Shown piece by piece: positions 1 to 12,190 of a DNA stretch of 64,000 bases (positions are counted from its first letter, which is position 1; each line of letters opens with the position of its first letter). The stretch is from Steromphala cineraria (lineage: Eukaryota > Mollusca > Gastropoda > Trochida > Trochidae). The notes below the pieces were generated by a model, which was not told the DNA's origin, did no database searches, and saw nothing but the letters and a program-made list of their open reading frames with translations. Both the position numbers and the translations under genes were made by a program. The stretch is taken from positions 67,971,226 through 68,035,225 of the forward strand of contig OU744723.1 in assembly GCA_916613615.1 (NCBI GenBank), given 5' to 3'.

Positions 1-30
1 GGGTTGTGGGTTCGAATCCCGCGGTTTCAC
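1..30 (+). repeat. tRNA-like B-box at window edge
   Basis: The window opens with a sequence matching a pol III B box (gggttcgaatccc, about 8-20). It is either the 3' half of a tRNA gene or the head of a tRNA-derived SINE whose 5' part lies outside the window. No CCA or T-run terminator follows immediately. The two options cannot be told apart from here. Confidence 0.35.
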
Positions 31-124
31 TTCTGAAAATTTTTGAGATGGATTACCTTACCGGTCTTTGAAATTATGAGGTGCGAAATGGAGGGCCTCA
101 TAATAAATAATAACCTCCTTGGAT

Positions 125-222
125 GTTATTATTTCGTATAAGGCCCTCCCAGCAGGTTGTTATACAGTGCAAGGCCCTCCCGGCGGGGTGTTATACAGTC
201 TAAGGCCCTCTCAATTCCATTC
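125..222 (+). repeat. Short imperfect tandem repeat, about 31 bp x3
   Basis: Three imperfect copies of a unit built around 'gttatacagt..aaggccctcc' lie head to tail. They sit just upstream of the 40-bp array but do not share its sequence. No coding potential is apparent. Confidence 0.5.
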
Positions 223-284
223 CGACGGATGTTCTCCCGAACAAAAACTCGCTTCAAATAGTGTTAAATGGGCCTTGAGGTATA

Positions 285-770
285 TAAATAGAGTTAATAA
301 CCTGGCAGTGAGTATATACATTCTTATATAGAGTTAATAACCTGGCAGTGAGTATATACATTCTTATATAGAGTTAATAACCTGGCAGTGAGTATATACA
401 TTCATATATAGAGTTAATAACCTGGCAGTGAGTATATACATTCTTATATAGAGTTAATAACCTGGCAGTGAGTATATACATTCTTATATAGAGTTAATAA
501 CCTGGCAGTGAGTATATACATTCTTATATAGAGTTAATAACCTGGCAGTGAGAATATACATTATTATATAGAGTTAATAACCTGGCAGTGAGTATATACA
601 TTATTATATAGAGTTAATAACCTGGCAGTGAGTATATACATTCGTATATAGAGTTAATAACCTGGCAGTGAGTATATACATTCGTATATAGAGTTAATAA
701 CCTGGCAGTGAGTATATACATTCTTATATAGAGTTAATAACCTGGCAGTGAGTATATACATGGTTATATA
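285..770 (+). repeat. 40-bp tandem array, 12 copies
   Basis: The anchor 'cctggcagtg' recurs exactly every 40 bp at 301, 341, 381 and so on to 741. Each unit continues with 'agtatatacattcttatata' and 'gagttaataa'. Copies differ at single positions only, for example ttctt, ttcat, ttatt or ttcgt. The near identity points to recent expansion or homogenisation. Stop codons in the unit exclude a coding role. Confidence 0.97.
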
Positions 771-1332
771 TCATATTTGTTGAACAATCGCAATGAAGAT
801 TAATTGAAATTGTCAAGGATGGAATGAAAATGATGTAAAACTCTATGTTCTTTCATAATATTTTCACCAAAACCTCTCATTTTACTTCTACCAAACTCCA
901 TAAACAAATTAGGTACCGGTAAACCAACACAGATCAAATTAAATTACAAAAAATATATTACATCCGTCACTATCATTTTCAAGAAGTATTTACAATATAC
1001 CCCAGTTTGAAATGCTTTTAAGAAATAAAGTATTAAAAAAAGAGAAAATGTTAATTAGATTTAAAAATGAGTATGAATCAAGACAAGTTCATTCATCATG
1101 ATGGTTAAACATGAGTGACATCATTTTGAAATGGCCAAGTCAAATATCACAGGTATATGACAGTTATAACTTGCAGAACACATGACAGGTACTATCATAT
1201 CCAACACAAATTTGGTTGTAAAAGCAATTGGAGGACTGTAAAATAGTAATGATGTATCTAAGTTTTTAACTAAAGGTTTTACTTTATTGGCTGCAACTGG
1301 ATGGTAATGTGTGATGTGTCAAGTTTCTTTTT
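771..1332. other. No gene seen
   Basis: AT-rich sequence between the 40-bp array and the SINE. I see no exon-like frame, tRNA or clear repeat here. Confidence 0.5.
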
Positions 1333-1590
1333 AATAATAATAATAATAATAACACTTTATTATCCTCAGTACATGTACATGTTGGAAATTCGATTTGTGC
1401 CCATGGCACCCGGCAGCCACGGTGCAGCGCCAGTTAATGCGTTGTTCTGCCTTTACAATGCTGAGTGTCAAGCAAGACAGCAACAACTCCCAACTTTTAA
1501 CGTCTTTTGGTATGACGCGACCGGGAATCGAACCCCGATCTTCCGGGTGACGAGCGGACACTCTACCACTGAGCTACGCCCCCGGTCAAT
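1333..1590 (-). mobile_element. tRNA-derived SINE, antisense, with (ATT)n tail
   Basis: On the minus strand the element starts near 1590 with a tRNA-like head. It has an A box (gtagctcagtggtagag, 1567-1583 region) and a B box (ggttcgattccc, about 1525-1536). The anticodon arm resembles tRNA-Asp, with GTC in the loop, but the acceptor stem does not pair well, so it is not a functional tRNA gene. A body of roughly 170 bp follows, ending in a TTA/ATT microsatellite at 1333-1352. Head, body and simple-repeat tail in this order are diagnostic of a SINE. A diverged relative is at 52.1-52.3 kb. Confidence 0.75.
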
Positions 1591-1657
1591 ACATTGTATA
1601 TAATTACTATTAGTCCGAACCAAGGTCAATTTCATATATTTCGAAAAAATCCTGATA

Positions 1658-2959
1658 TTTAGCAGTCCCGTCTAAGGACGGGGCTGCTATCAGTTTTTGT
1701 GAAGTTTCCATCGCCGCCGCCGCCGCACTCGTACTACTAGCTATAACTTTTGTTCACTAAGCTTTCCAGAACTCTAATTCATACCTTACTACTCATACCT
1801 AGGGGGAACGATTTTGACACGTTCACTTTCAAGGTCAAAGGTCAAGGTCACGAGATACGTATTCACTCTAAGAATTCCTTGTAAACGCGATAACTTGAAA
1901 AAATTTTGTGCTATGAAGCTCTAACTTGGTATATATCATCCTTGGAAAAGTAAAAAACTTTGAAAAGGTTTTGGCTACAATCCGTCAAAGGTCAAGGTCA
2001 CAGCAAGGTCATGACGTAAGCATGTTTTAGCGAAAATGCTTTATTTTAACTATGAACACTTTTAATCAATACATGATTGTTATGCTCAATAAAAAGTGTT
2101 CAATGATTGTGTGACCTTGAAGGTCAAAGGTCAAGGTCATGAGATATGAGTTATTACAAAATGCACTAAATTTGGGTATAACTTTATCCCATTTAGCTTT
2201 TCAGAACTCATGAACATGTCTAAATGTTAATACTTCCAGGGAATCATTATGACGTGTTCACTTTCAAGTTCAAAGGTCAAGGTCACGAGTTATAAAATCA
2301 CCGCAAAATTCTTTGTAAACACGGTAACTTGAAAAGTTTTTGTGCTATGAAGCTCTAACTTGGTATGTATCATCCTTGGAAAAGTAAAAAATTTTGAAAA
2401 GGTTTCGGCTACAATCCGTCAAAGGTCAAGGTCACAGCAAGGTCATGACTTAAGCATGGTTTAGCGAAAATGCTTAATTTTACCTATGATCACTTTTAAT
2501 CAATACATGATTGTTATACTCAATATAAAGTGTTCAGTTATTGTGTGACCTTGAAGGTCAAAGGTCAAGGTCATGAGATATGAGTTATTGCAATTCCTTG
2601 TAAACACAATAACTTTAAAAGTTTTTGTGCTATGAAGTTTAGATTTTGTATATATTATCTCTTGAGAAGTACAAAATTTTCCATAAGTTTTGGGTACGAA
2701 CTGTCGAAGGTCAAGGTCACAGCAAGGTCAACATATATGGAGAAAATGGATTAATTTAATTTTTAACACTTTATTTCATTACAATAATGTTATACTCAAT
2801 GAAATGTGTTCATTGATTATGTGACCTTGAGTGTCAAAGGTCAAGGTCACGAGAAAATTCCCAATTTGGTGAGGCCTGTAAAAGGCGGAACAGGGTAAGG
2901 CGAAACCCCAAGTTCAGGGGCTGCTCTGCTTTTGCGGTATCCCGCAAACGCTAATCTAG
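1658..2959 (+). mobile_element. 1.3 kb Helitron-like non-autonomous element, copy 1
   Basis: It begins TTTAGCAG with a 28-nt hairpin (1661-1688, 12-bp stem). It ends with a 7-bp-stem hairpin (TTTGCGG, loop, CCGCAAA, about 2931-2948) followed 7 nt later by CTAG and then a T. A subterminal hairpin before CTRR with T following is the usual 3' end of Helitrons; the 5' end lacks the canonical TC, so the class is inferred. The interior is a diverged duplication of about 435 bp carrying eight AGGTCA half-site clusters (near 1831, 1989, 2121, 2273, 2422, 2555, 2708 and 2836). There is no ORF of transposase size. Copy 2 lies inverted at 55272-56573 with the same length. Confidence 0.7.
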
Positions 2960-5235
2960 TTACTTCTAAATTCACTTTTTTATTGCAAATATTTATCGGA
3001 GTTAAATTATATGGCAGTTTCTCTTTTAAAACAAATAAAAAATATGATCTTTTGGCGCTTCCTACATTTACTGAATTTTGTGCAAACATTTACATGAAAA
3101 AAAATATTTCACCAATTTCCTCCATGAACAGGTTTATTGCCCCTGTCCGAAAAAGTAGGTTGGGAAATAGGTACGATAATAAAATGTTTGTCAAGATAAA
3201 TATATATCAAGACAGATTGCAAAGAAACATTTGAAACAAATGACATGAAGATATTACACATATAATTGCGTCAGCTTTTAATCAAAAGTGTCCGAAGTTC
3301 GGGCGATTTCGGGTGGTGTCCGAACCTCGGTCAGTTTGCCTTAATTACTTTAAAGCCCTAAAGTAACCTTAAGGCACCAATTTTATTTAGAATATGGATA
3401 TTTTTAGATGACTCTTCAAATGTTCAAAGGCATATCGAAAGATCTTTCTTATCACTCAGCAAGTTAGTGTCAAAATAGAAATCAATGATTTTGCTTTCAA
3501 GATCATGGATAATCTTCACAGAAAATGTTTATAAATTATATTTTTCAATGTTGACAACAACATTTATGTTTGTGAACACATTCTACAAATATTCATGCAT
3601 TCACAAAATATTGTATTTAATTTACATGTACATTTTGATATTATCAAGTTACTTGTCAGAATATTAATGATATGGAATAGTGTACATAATGTTTGATTTC
3701 CTTTTTGCAAATGATGACAACATTCATATTTTGTCAACTCAAATCAAAAAAATAACAATCTGAAAAAAATATTTTTTTGGTTATTTTACCAGAATAATTA
3801 TTTCATGAATTTGCTCTAGCAATTTAAAAATCTTTTTACACATAAAAATATAATAACATAATTAACTACTTTATCAGTAAAAATAGATATTAATTTATTA
3901 AACATTGTCCATGTCAAATTATAATTTTTTCAAAAGTCAGTATTTCCACTGATTCTAGATCAATTAATAGATGCATTTATGATCAACCTAAAGTGAAAAG
4001 GTCATCTAAAGACTGTGATATAGAGACTGATCTAGTTGATTGAGCTGTTATGACATATATTTCACACATGGCTGGGTGTTATGGCTCAATGACTGAGGTG
4101 AACATGTGTGTGTCAGTTAACCTGCAGTTTGACTTGTCACCTTTGACCTGTGGTATAACCATCTGACATCACACAGGAAGAATGTAGAGCAGGGGTGTAT
4201 TGGTGTATTGGTGTATTGGTGTATAGGTGTATCGGATATTAGATGGCTAGTGTTCCTTATAACTGGGTATGTATTTCTAAATTGTAACATTGTGTAATAT
4301 TGGAATATATTACATACTGAATATGAATTATGAATATGTTAGTTCCATACTTCTATTGAGAATTTTGTGGTCAATTGAAGACATATTTAATCATTCAAGA
4401 TTTCAACGTGTTTATACCTTCTAGGTTTATTATGACGTGTATGATGATATTGCTGTGTTAGACTGTTATTTAATGGACAAAATAGGTTTGGGTATTTTAT
4501 ATTTGTGATTTAGAGCTATATCATTATCATTTCAAAATCTTCATTTAAATGTGTATAGTATCTATCAAGATAATATGTTTTATGACTTTTTTGTGGGCTC
4601 ATAATCAGTCCTTTTACTGAACGGAATATTGAAAATAATCCTACTCACATAGTCATAGTCACTCAACAAAGAACAACACCATGGAAATAATGAAAACTAA
4701 ATATTTGAATATCTGCCTCCTAATTAACTTTTAATTAGATTTGGCCAGATATTGGGGTGTGTAACTCATTGTATCCCAATAAATGTAGATATATTTATAT
4801 ACCTATGTGATGCGTAGTTTGTTCTAAAGCTAACCAAGCTGTATTATTTGTGCAAATTTATCTCATTTATATTTGACCTTTAACAACTTGCTGTAGACTT
4901 GCTTTGTGTCTCATAGAATAGACAAATTTATATTCTGATGGTTCAGCTGACATAGCCTGATAGGAAAAGGAACCTCAATGACTATTTTTTCAAAGAAAAC
5001 TAGACTTGCTTTTATCAAAGATTTTTGGTTGTTCTCCTTAACCCTGGACCCCACAGACTATAAAATCAGACAAACTTGTTACTGGTTTCTGAGTGATGAA
5101 AGGGATAATCTGTCTTATACATCTATCTGTAATTATCCTAATGATCCTTTTTGAATAATTCAAACAAAAAATGTTACTAATTCAATCTTTAACTATTTCC
5201 AATATTCACTATAGGAACAAACTTGATTACTTCCT
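2960..5235. other. No gene seen
   Basis: AT-rich sequence with short frames only. The sole structured piece is an 8-bp repeat (ggtgtatt, about five units) at 4194-4233. Confidence 0.45.
4194..4233 (+). repeat. 8-bp tandem repeat ggtgtatt x5
   Basis: Five contiguous units, the last two diverged (ggtgtata, ggtgtatc). Confidence 0.85.
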
Positions 5236-5545
5236 AATAAAGATGCGCGGTATTGTCGATATATCAGTATATTGCAATACAGGAACAACATGATACGAAT
5301 CGGTACACACTTATAACAAATATCCAATATATCAAATGTTTTTTATCAAGCTTTTTCTATCTCAAATTAAAAAAACCCACAACCAAATAAAACATTTTTG
5401 ACGGAAAGTTCTCTACAAAGTGTGAAGTTGTGTTTTAATGATAGCTCAAATAGCACAAGATAACATGCACATTCTTGAATAAATTCTTGAATTGCTGTAT
5501 CGCACTATATCACAATACAGAAATGAGGAACGATACCCATCCTTA
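5236..5545 (+). mobile_element. MITE-like element, family B, copy 1
   Basis: The left end 'aaagatgcgcggtattgtcg' and right end 'gatacccatccttact' form imperfect inverted termini. The interior is rich in TATCG/CGATA words. The first 80 bp match, in reverse orientation, the fragment at 41995-42085, which shows that it is dispersed. Probably a decayed non-autonomous DNA transposon; no transposase is present. Confidence 0.5.
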
Positions 5546-6399
5546 CTTCCTAACCATGTGTTAGTGTGGTTTAGTAGACTATTTTGATAGAATTTCCAGC
5601 ATATACATAGATTACAGCAATCAGACTATATCTTTCTTGGTTCACAATTTACACAAAGATTTTTTAGTTATCTTAGAAAGAAAAAGTATATAGTTCACTC
5701 GCCACCAACTTTTATCATTTTGAGATTGAATTCCTCTTTTACAGAAAGCACCCAAGCATTATTTTAAATTAACTGTTATTGAACGTACATTGATATCTTA
5801 GTTGCTACGCCAGCTTGCAAATTTGCACAAATTTGATTTTAAAAATGACTGTTTATTGATTCTGTTTTATGCAGTTTCTACTTATAGATGGCTGTGAAAT
5901 GAAATGAAGGCTGTTCTTTGAAATATCAATTTTAAAAATTAATTAATGTGGACATTTGATGCTAATTTTGTTAAATTTGACTTACAGTTTTTAAATAAAA
6001 TTTCTAACAGCCTAGACAAATGCCTTTTATGTTAAGATCTTGAAACGAATAGTTTATGTCTCATATTTTATAAATGTTATTCAATAATTTGATTAAGGAG
6101 ACTGTTGTAAAGTCTAGATCGTCCTGCTGTGCTGCTGCAATTCAACAGTTGACATTTAAACTCTTAATTCATTTAATCGGTCACATGGCGACATAACCTG
6201 CATAATTGGAGGAAATTTCGTCACAGTGATAAATGGAGTTCCAGCTATAATGTGATAATGTATCGTGGATTCTACTTTGCATGATAATTTGCTATTTTAG
6301 TATCTTACATAATTAGAAACGAAAAGTTGATCAGATTCTTAAAGGGAGACATTATTGTTTACTTAGCTTACGTACGTCCGTCCCGCTTCTTGTTAGCGC

Positions 6400-6560
6400 A
6401 ATTCTAATGAATGGCTCAACCTAGAAACTTCAAACTTGGTACCAGTCTTCATCTGGGGAATACGCAGACATGAAAAGTTTTCGGTGACCTTGACCTCATT
6501 TCAAGGTCACGGAGAGACTTTGTCAAGTTTTGAAAATGTTGTTAGCGCCATATCTCATGA
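6400..6560 (+). repeat. Dispersed repeat fragment with AGGTCA motifs
   Basis: Contains 'aaacttcaaacttggtacc' and an inverted pair of half-sites (gtgaccttgacc ... caaggtcac). The composition and motif style resemble the interior of the Helitron-like element at 1.7-3.0 kb, but the alignment is loose. Confidence 0.3.
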
Positions 6561-7295
6561 ACCCATTAAAGAGCTTATGCAATGTATTTTTTCTAAGAAT
6601 GATAGATCAATACCTCCAGTACTATTATCTATGAGAATACAATGAGCATATAATTGAGACAATACACACATAAATTAGACTTTTAATCAGCATTTTATAT
6701 GGAAGGGGATGTGTGCCAAAAATGAATTCATGTACACTCGTAACTTGCAAGATGTAACATGTCGTTCTCAACCATGCAATTCTTGAAAAGACAAGTCCAA
6801 GCGTGCAAAACTAACATTTCAACCCTGTAAAACCCAACTTGCTGTTCTCAACTTTACAAAGTAGAAATGTAATTCTAGAAATGTCAAAGAAAACCCCCCA
6901 ATTTTATATCTTGAATAAGAATAATATTCACATTAAGCCTTGCTGCAAGTAACGTTTTACAGATAGAAAACGTAAAATGAAGAGTGGTAAAATCAGCTTT
7001 TTAAAACAGACTTTTGCATATCGAGTTTTACACGATTGCAATGTTTCGAATTACATTTGTACATGATTTCTCATTGACGGGGATGTGTGCCAAAAATGAT
7101 ATGCTTGATTCGTTAAAGCAGACATTTGACCGGCGCGCGCTGATTCTGCAACAGGCACGAGAAAGAAACAAGTTAACTTTTTGCGCAACTCGTGAAAATA
7201 CTGGCTCTACCCCGTCATTCGATGAGAGATAAGTGATATCACACTCAAAACAAAAGATATCCTCTATGTATATACATACAGGTTGAAAGAAAACA

Positions 7296-7419
7296 ACAAA
7301 AGACACCTGTTGAACTGATGTAGACTCAGATGTAGACTGTATTCATGTTTCAGTATAGATTTATATCTGGACTGACACAAAAGACACCTGTTGAACTGAT
7401 GTAGACTCAGATGTAGACT
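7296..7419 (+). repeat. 42-bp direct repeat pair
   Basis: A segment beginning 'caaaagacacctgttgaact' occurs at 7296-7337 and again at 7378-7419, separated by 40 bp. A separate 21-bp repeat starting ggggatgtgtgccaaaaatg occurs at about 6705 and 7080. Confidence 0.8.
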
Positions 7420-8354
7420 CAGTATCGGAGATCGTCTGAAGCTTGTTGTGTTACATAACAATGATGGAATGTTGTCCCACTGCCAGTATCTCCCTCCCTC
7501 CCTCACAGGGTAACCTGGCAGCATGCCACATTGCAACATACTCAAGAAAATACAGGAGGGGAAATGAATCAAACGGGAAACCAATTTGACTTGACTCTGG
7601 AACATAAAGGTCACACTGACATCTAGATTCCGATTTTGAAATGATTTATTCTCATTTACTTTCGTGGTTCTAAAACATTAAGTATTTATAATGACAGTAC
7701 GGGTGGCCGCTGTATACTGTCTTTGTTGAATTCATTTTGAAGTGATATACATTTTGAAATGGCATTTGAAGCAATTTTTTTATATACCGGGGTACATATT
7801 CAGTTTATCAAACCAGTAACACTAGAATCATTGTAGATTAACCACCGATGAAGTTTATTTAGAATAAGGAAATTGTCCTTATAGTTGAAAAACATTAGTT
7901 GTTCTTGAAAGATTAGAACTACAATAATTTCTCCATAAACTTGACATCTCTCTTAATTTGACCACCTTAATCACTTCTAAAATTTCAACAAAACTGCTAA
8001 AAGATTCAATTTGATGCGCCTGTGATTCAACCATTGCTTGATGTCATTGTTTAAATTGCAAAAAAGTCATTTACAAGCATATATATCTCCACTTCAGTAT
8101 TAGTTTAAGATATCTTTTTATTGACGACATTGCCATTATAATGTGGTCATCTATAAATGCTATGCATTGCTATTACACTTGTCCCTTTATATTTATCTGA
8201 CATTTCAACCTAAGCGCTAAATCTATCTATCTCTTTGTGATGCTCACTTGATAAACACAGAGATATCCTTTAGTTTTAAAAAATCAGTTGCAAAATTCGG
8301 GACTTGTTGATTTGTCATTGCTTTCACATGTTATTCCATAGTACTTCACCTTTT

Positions 8355-8720
8355 ATCATCCCCCGCCACAAAGTGGAAGGGGAATATAGGTTTGGGCTCC
8401 GTCCGTCCGGCCGGCCGTCCGAGCTAAAGGGGACAACTTTTCTCAGAAACTATTTAAGATAGGTCAACCAAACTTGCTGTGTGTCTTCATTGTATGAAAA
8501 CCTTTATGGAGTTCGAAAATCAGAAGTGCACAATTATTTTTTACAGATTTACAGAATGATTTCCCTTGTTCCCTGTTTTTGGACTCTGTTCCAGGGTGTT
8601 GTCAAATGGGACATTTTTTCTCACAAAATATTTGAGATAAAGGATAACCAAATTTGTGTCTTCAGGGTATCAAAACCTTGATGGAGTTCAAAATTGAAGT
8701 AAATGCAATTACGGTCCATG
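8355..8720 (+). repeat. Dispersed 'cccgccacaaagtgg' repeat with internal duplication
   Basis: It starts with 'atcatcccccgccacaaag' and continues through a GC-rich 'ccgtccgtccggccgg' stretch. It then has two diverged copies of a segment containing 'gataggtcaaccaaacttg' and 'aaaccttTatggagttcgaa', about 175 bp apart (near 8458 and 8635). This is the layout of a molluscan interspersed repeat. No TIRs were seen, so the class is unknown. Confidence 0.5.
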
Positions 8721-9476
8721 TAGGAAAATGTTGGGAGCTTTAAAGAAAACATTTTTGGCCGGTGATGTTGATGACCATGTCTTCTTGTTAACTTTAATTT
8801 TTTTCTCAGGTTGTTGATACAAATAAACCATGAAATTAAAAAAAATGATTGTAGAACAATATTCATAGTTTTTGCTGCAAATACTGTTTTCTTCAGTTTA
8901 CTTATTTTCATATAAGCCAAAAATGTGAAATTGGTTTTCTAAAATTGGCTGATAAATCTATTTATTTAACAGATTTTTTTCCCCAAAGATATTTATCTAA
9001 ATATCTATATCATCTGGAGAAAAGAAACTTAAATAATATATTCCAGAAGGATTTTAAGAAAAATATTCCGTAGTTTCAAAATATATAAACCATGGTTTTA
9101 AGAACCTAAGGTCGACATGACCTTGTTAACGCCCGTACAGTTGAAAACCAATTTCAAGATCACTTCACGTTCATTTGCTATTTTTATTTTCACGTTTTGC
9201 TTGTCACTTTTCTTTCTAGGCCCTTAAGTTGCGCCGTCTGGGAATGAAGGTAAAAGTACTCTCCATTTGTCGAATGGTTTTGCTGTGTCTTTCGTTATCA
9301 CTTTAATGTCAACTAACCACTTTGTCCGGTTGTCATGGTAACCAAAGTTTAAAATGATATACCTAAGCACGTCACCTTGTTCAGTGTTGGAACCAAAAAT
9401 ATTTGTTGTGTGTTTAACAGTTTTTACCTCCAATAAACTTAATTAATATTATCTGAACTAACATCATTAGCATTAA

Positions 9477-9830
9477 AGGGGCAGTAGCACGTTTTTAGGG
9501 GGAATATAAGGTGATGTCAAGAAAATGAAAATTAATGGTTCCAATTGAAAGACAATGTATTTAAACTAAATGGAGCAGTAATTAATTCCAATATAAAACG
9601 TAAAATTTAGCCAAGCGATTCCTTTTTCTTACACAAAAAGAATTAAAGGTGTTCACATAAAATGGCCGCCTATTGCTTTTATATGAATCTTCATACTTCC
9701 TCTGACTATGGATGATGGGCTAGTGTAGTGAGAGTTTTGACACTGTCAAAATAATACATTTAGCATTAACTTACAATTATAAGTGAAAAATTAAAAGTAT
9801 AAAATTGTCAAAAAACGTGCTACTGCCCCT
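9477..9830 (+). mobile_element. TTAA-flanked MITE, family A, copy 1 (354 bp)
   Basis: Terminal inverted repeats AGGGGCAGTAGCACGTTTTT and its complement are bounded by TTAA at 9473-9476 and 9831-9834. A TTAA target duplication is typical of piggyBac-type transposition. Copies 2 (13259-13614) and 3 (47970-48323) are inverted relative to this one. No ORF is present, so it is non-autonomous. Confidence 0.88.
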
Positions 9831-9852
9831 TTAAGAAATAGATCCATCTTTG

Positions 9853-9994
9853 CCATCATGTGTTTTGCAATAAAATAGAATAAAACTACAAGATGAAAAT
9901 AAGAGGCCGCTGATAATAGTCAAAGACTTCGGCCTCCTGCTTTAACTATAATAGTTCAGGGCAAAACTATACTTTAATGCAAAACACATGATGG
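9853..9994. repeat. Palindromic element
   Basis: 17-bp perfect arms (ccatcatgtgttttgca and its complement) bound 142 bp, and an inner pair gaggcc/ggcctc lies near 9902 and 9931. It starts 19 bp right of the MITE. Could be a small foldback element. Confidence 0.6.
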
Positions 9995-10759
9995 TTATGA
10001 CTACTCTATTTCTCAAACGAGACGTGTGTTGGAAGAAGCTGATAGATATCATAAAACTAAATAGACATTCAAAGTTTTCATCTAAACATTTTGCAAAAGA
10101 CAGGTTTCCTCTGAAAAAGAGAACAAATAATTTCATGAAATCCACTTCATTTCCAATATTATGTTGTCACAGATTGGCCATTAAAAATTATTAATAGTGT
10201 AATATAATCCTTTTCGACTTCATTAACGAGGCACATATTTGAACCAACTCATGTCGTTTATTTTTTGACCAATAAAACAGTATTCAATCTCATAGCAAGG
10301 AATTTTTTAGGATTCTGATTTTCTGAACAAAATCACTAATGAGGTACAGTTTTATTGATTGATTACAATGTCAAGAGAAAATATTCCTGAAAATAATAAT
10401 TTTGTCTTGTTAATAGTGGCAATTAACATTTTATATATTGCTTGTTTTTTTATTTTGAAGAAACTCAAGGTTTTAAAACAAAATAAGATAATGGTAGTGA
10501 TCCGAAATGGAAAATAAAACTAAGGATTTGTGGTTAAAAAAGTCTTATTGTGAATAATTTGTTCACAACTGATATTACAGTTGTATGTGCATGCTGAAAT
10601 ATTATCTCGTTTGGCATGATTTTATGTTACAAGCATGGGGATTTAACTCAACACATGAACTTAAGAACATGAACCATAAGAAATGTGTGTAGGTTCACTT
10701 CTTGATGACAGCTCCACCTCAATCAATGTTACATTCAGACGAATGAACCCCATCTCACT

Positions 10760-10985
10760 CCACTATCTCTTGTCAGGAGGGGCCAAATATTGATAATATT
10801 GATAGTTATTTATATGAAACAAGCAAAACCAAGTTGATAACAAATCATTCGTAAGTTTAACAGGAATAGTATTTCATTAAAGGAAGTTAGGCATTTTGTT
10901 CATTACTTGCAATAAAAATAAAACAGAATATGCTGAAACTAACATTTCTAAAACTCAGCAGAATTGTGATGTCACTCTTACTCTG
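10760..10985 (+). repeat. Diverged dispersed repeat (family of 24.2-24.5 kb)
   Basis: Shares word order with 24190-24440: 'gataacaaatcattcg', 'gtttaa', 'cattaaaggaag', 'gttcattacttgc', 'tgctgaaac' and a dinucleotide-preserved 'gtgatgtcac'. Strongly decayed. Confidence 0.4.
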
Positions 10986-11089
10986 TGATGTTATCTTTGA
11001 CATTTCCTTTTCCTCCACTCACTAATTCTCATGCATATCTATCATCTTTTTTTTTGCTCCTTACATGCGGCCATTTTGTAGTTTACATG

Positions 11090-11380
11090 CCAATATTTCA
11101 TCTACAAAAGCAAGTACTTATCCAGAATAAAGTCTTTTTAGTCTTCCCCTTTAAGAACATTTCCTTTTTCCTCACTCCGCTGCTAATGGCTGAAATAAGC
11201 CGCGTTAAGCATTAACTCACTCACTTTTACTGATCTATATATTGTCCATGTATCCCTGTTGCATAAATACGTCCATTATGCATTTGACAAACTAAGATTT
11301 GCAAGTATTTCATGTACACAAGCAAGTATTTATACAGAATAAAAGTCTTTGTATTCTGTACCCCTCTATGACATTTCCTT
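11090..11380 (+). repeat. Diverged direct duplication
   Basis: The segments at about 11090-11165 and 11305-11380 share 'atttcatctacaaaagcaag', 'agaataaa.gtcttt' and 'acatttccttt' in the same order, offset about 215 bp. Between them lies a fragment (11165-11222) of the small 'ctgctaatggct' repeat that recurs at 48.4 and 59.5 kb. Confidence 0.5.
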
Positions 11381-12020
11381 CCCACTCAATCACCGTTGCC
11401 TTGCAAGGTAGGTGGAGTGGTTTTCAAGGGAGATAATTGCTCTAATCCAAACCAAGTGGTCTGATCGCGTTGGAAATATGAATAATATTGATTCACCCTC
11501 TTCGGTCCAGCTTCGGACTGCAAACCATTTTCCGCCCCTCCAGATATTGATTTTCTGGGTCGGAATAGCTCTGAGATGAAATGGGCTTGTTTGGCATCCA
11601 TGATTTGAGAATAAGGCAACGCTAAAATGCTTTTATGTTTTGAGATTGAATTAGGATGATTTGTACTCTGTTGGTTTAAAGGACAAATGTAATTGTTTAT
11701 TTGATTTAAAAAGGCTATCATGACTATTACATTATTTGAAAATGAAACTATACTTATGTTTGGGAAAGACTGTGTTTATTCATGATTTGAGAAGAATTCA
11801 ACAGTAAAAAAAAGATTGAAAAAGGGTTATTTGTTCTCTATTGATTTAAGAGTAATTTCTTTGTGTTTATTAAATTCGTACAAGCATAGAAAAGGCAATA
11901 TTTGTTTTGCGTATCATTCTGAGGCTCTGAGTCTAGATTTATAATAATGATATAAATAGCTGTTATATAGTGCCAAATCTCCACAATGTCCATTACCAAG
12001 GTCTAACACAGACTGACATA

Positions 12021-12190
12021 CAGTAGAACACCGATATAACAAACTCCAAGGGATCAAAGAATTTAGTTTGCTATATCCGGTGTTTGCTACTCACATTTGG
12101 CCGTCATACATAGGGCTTTTGAGGGGACTTAAAAAAGTGTTCACTATATCCAATTGTTCGATATATCCAAGTTTGTTTTGTCCGTGTTAT
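12021..12190 (-). mobile_element. MITE, family C, copy 1 (decayed)
   Basis: Reads 'cagtagaacaccgatataac' at its left end and matches the reverse complement of the element at 28672-28820, including the inner 'ccggtgtttgctact' segment. The right terminus is degraded near 12170-12190. Confidence 0.65.

Noticed and set aside
1567..1590. Functional tRNA-Asp gene on the minus strand
   Set aside because: A and B boxes and a GTC loop are present, but the acceptor stem does not pair and the sequence continues into a SINE body with an ATT tail.
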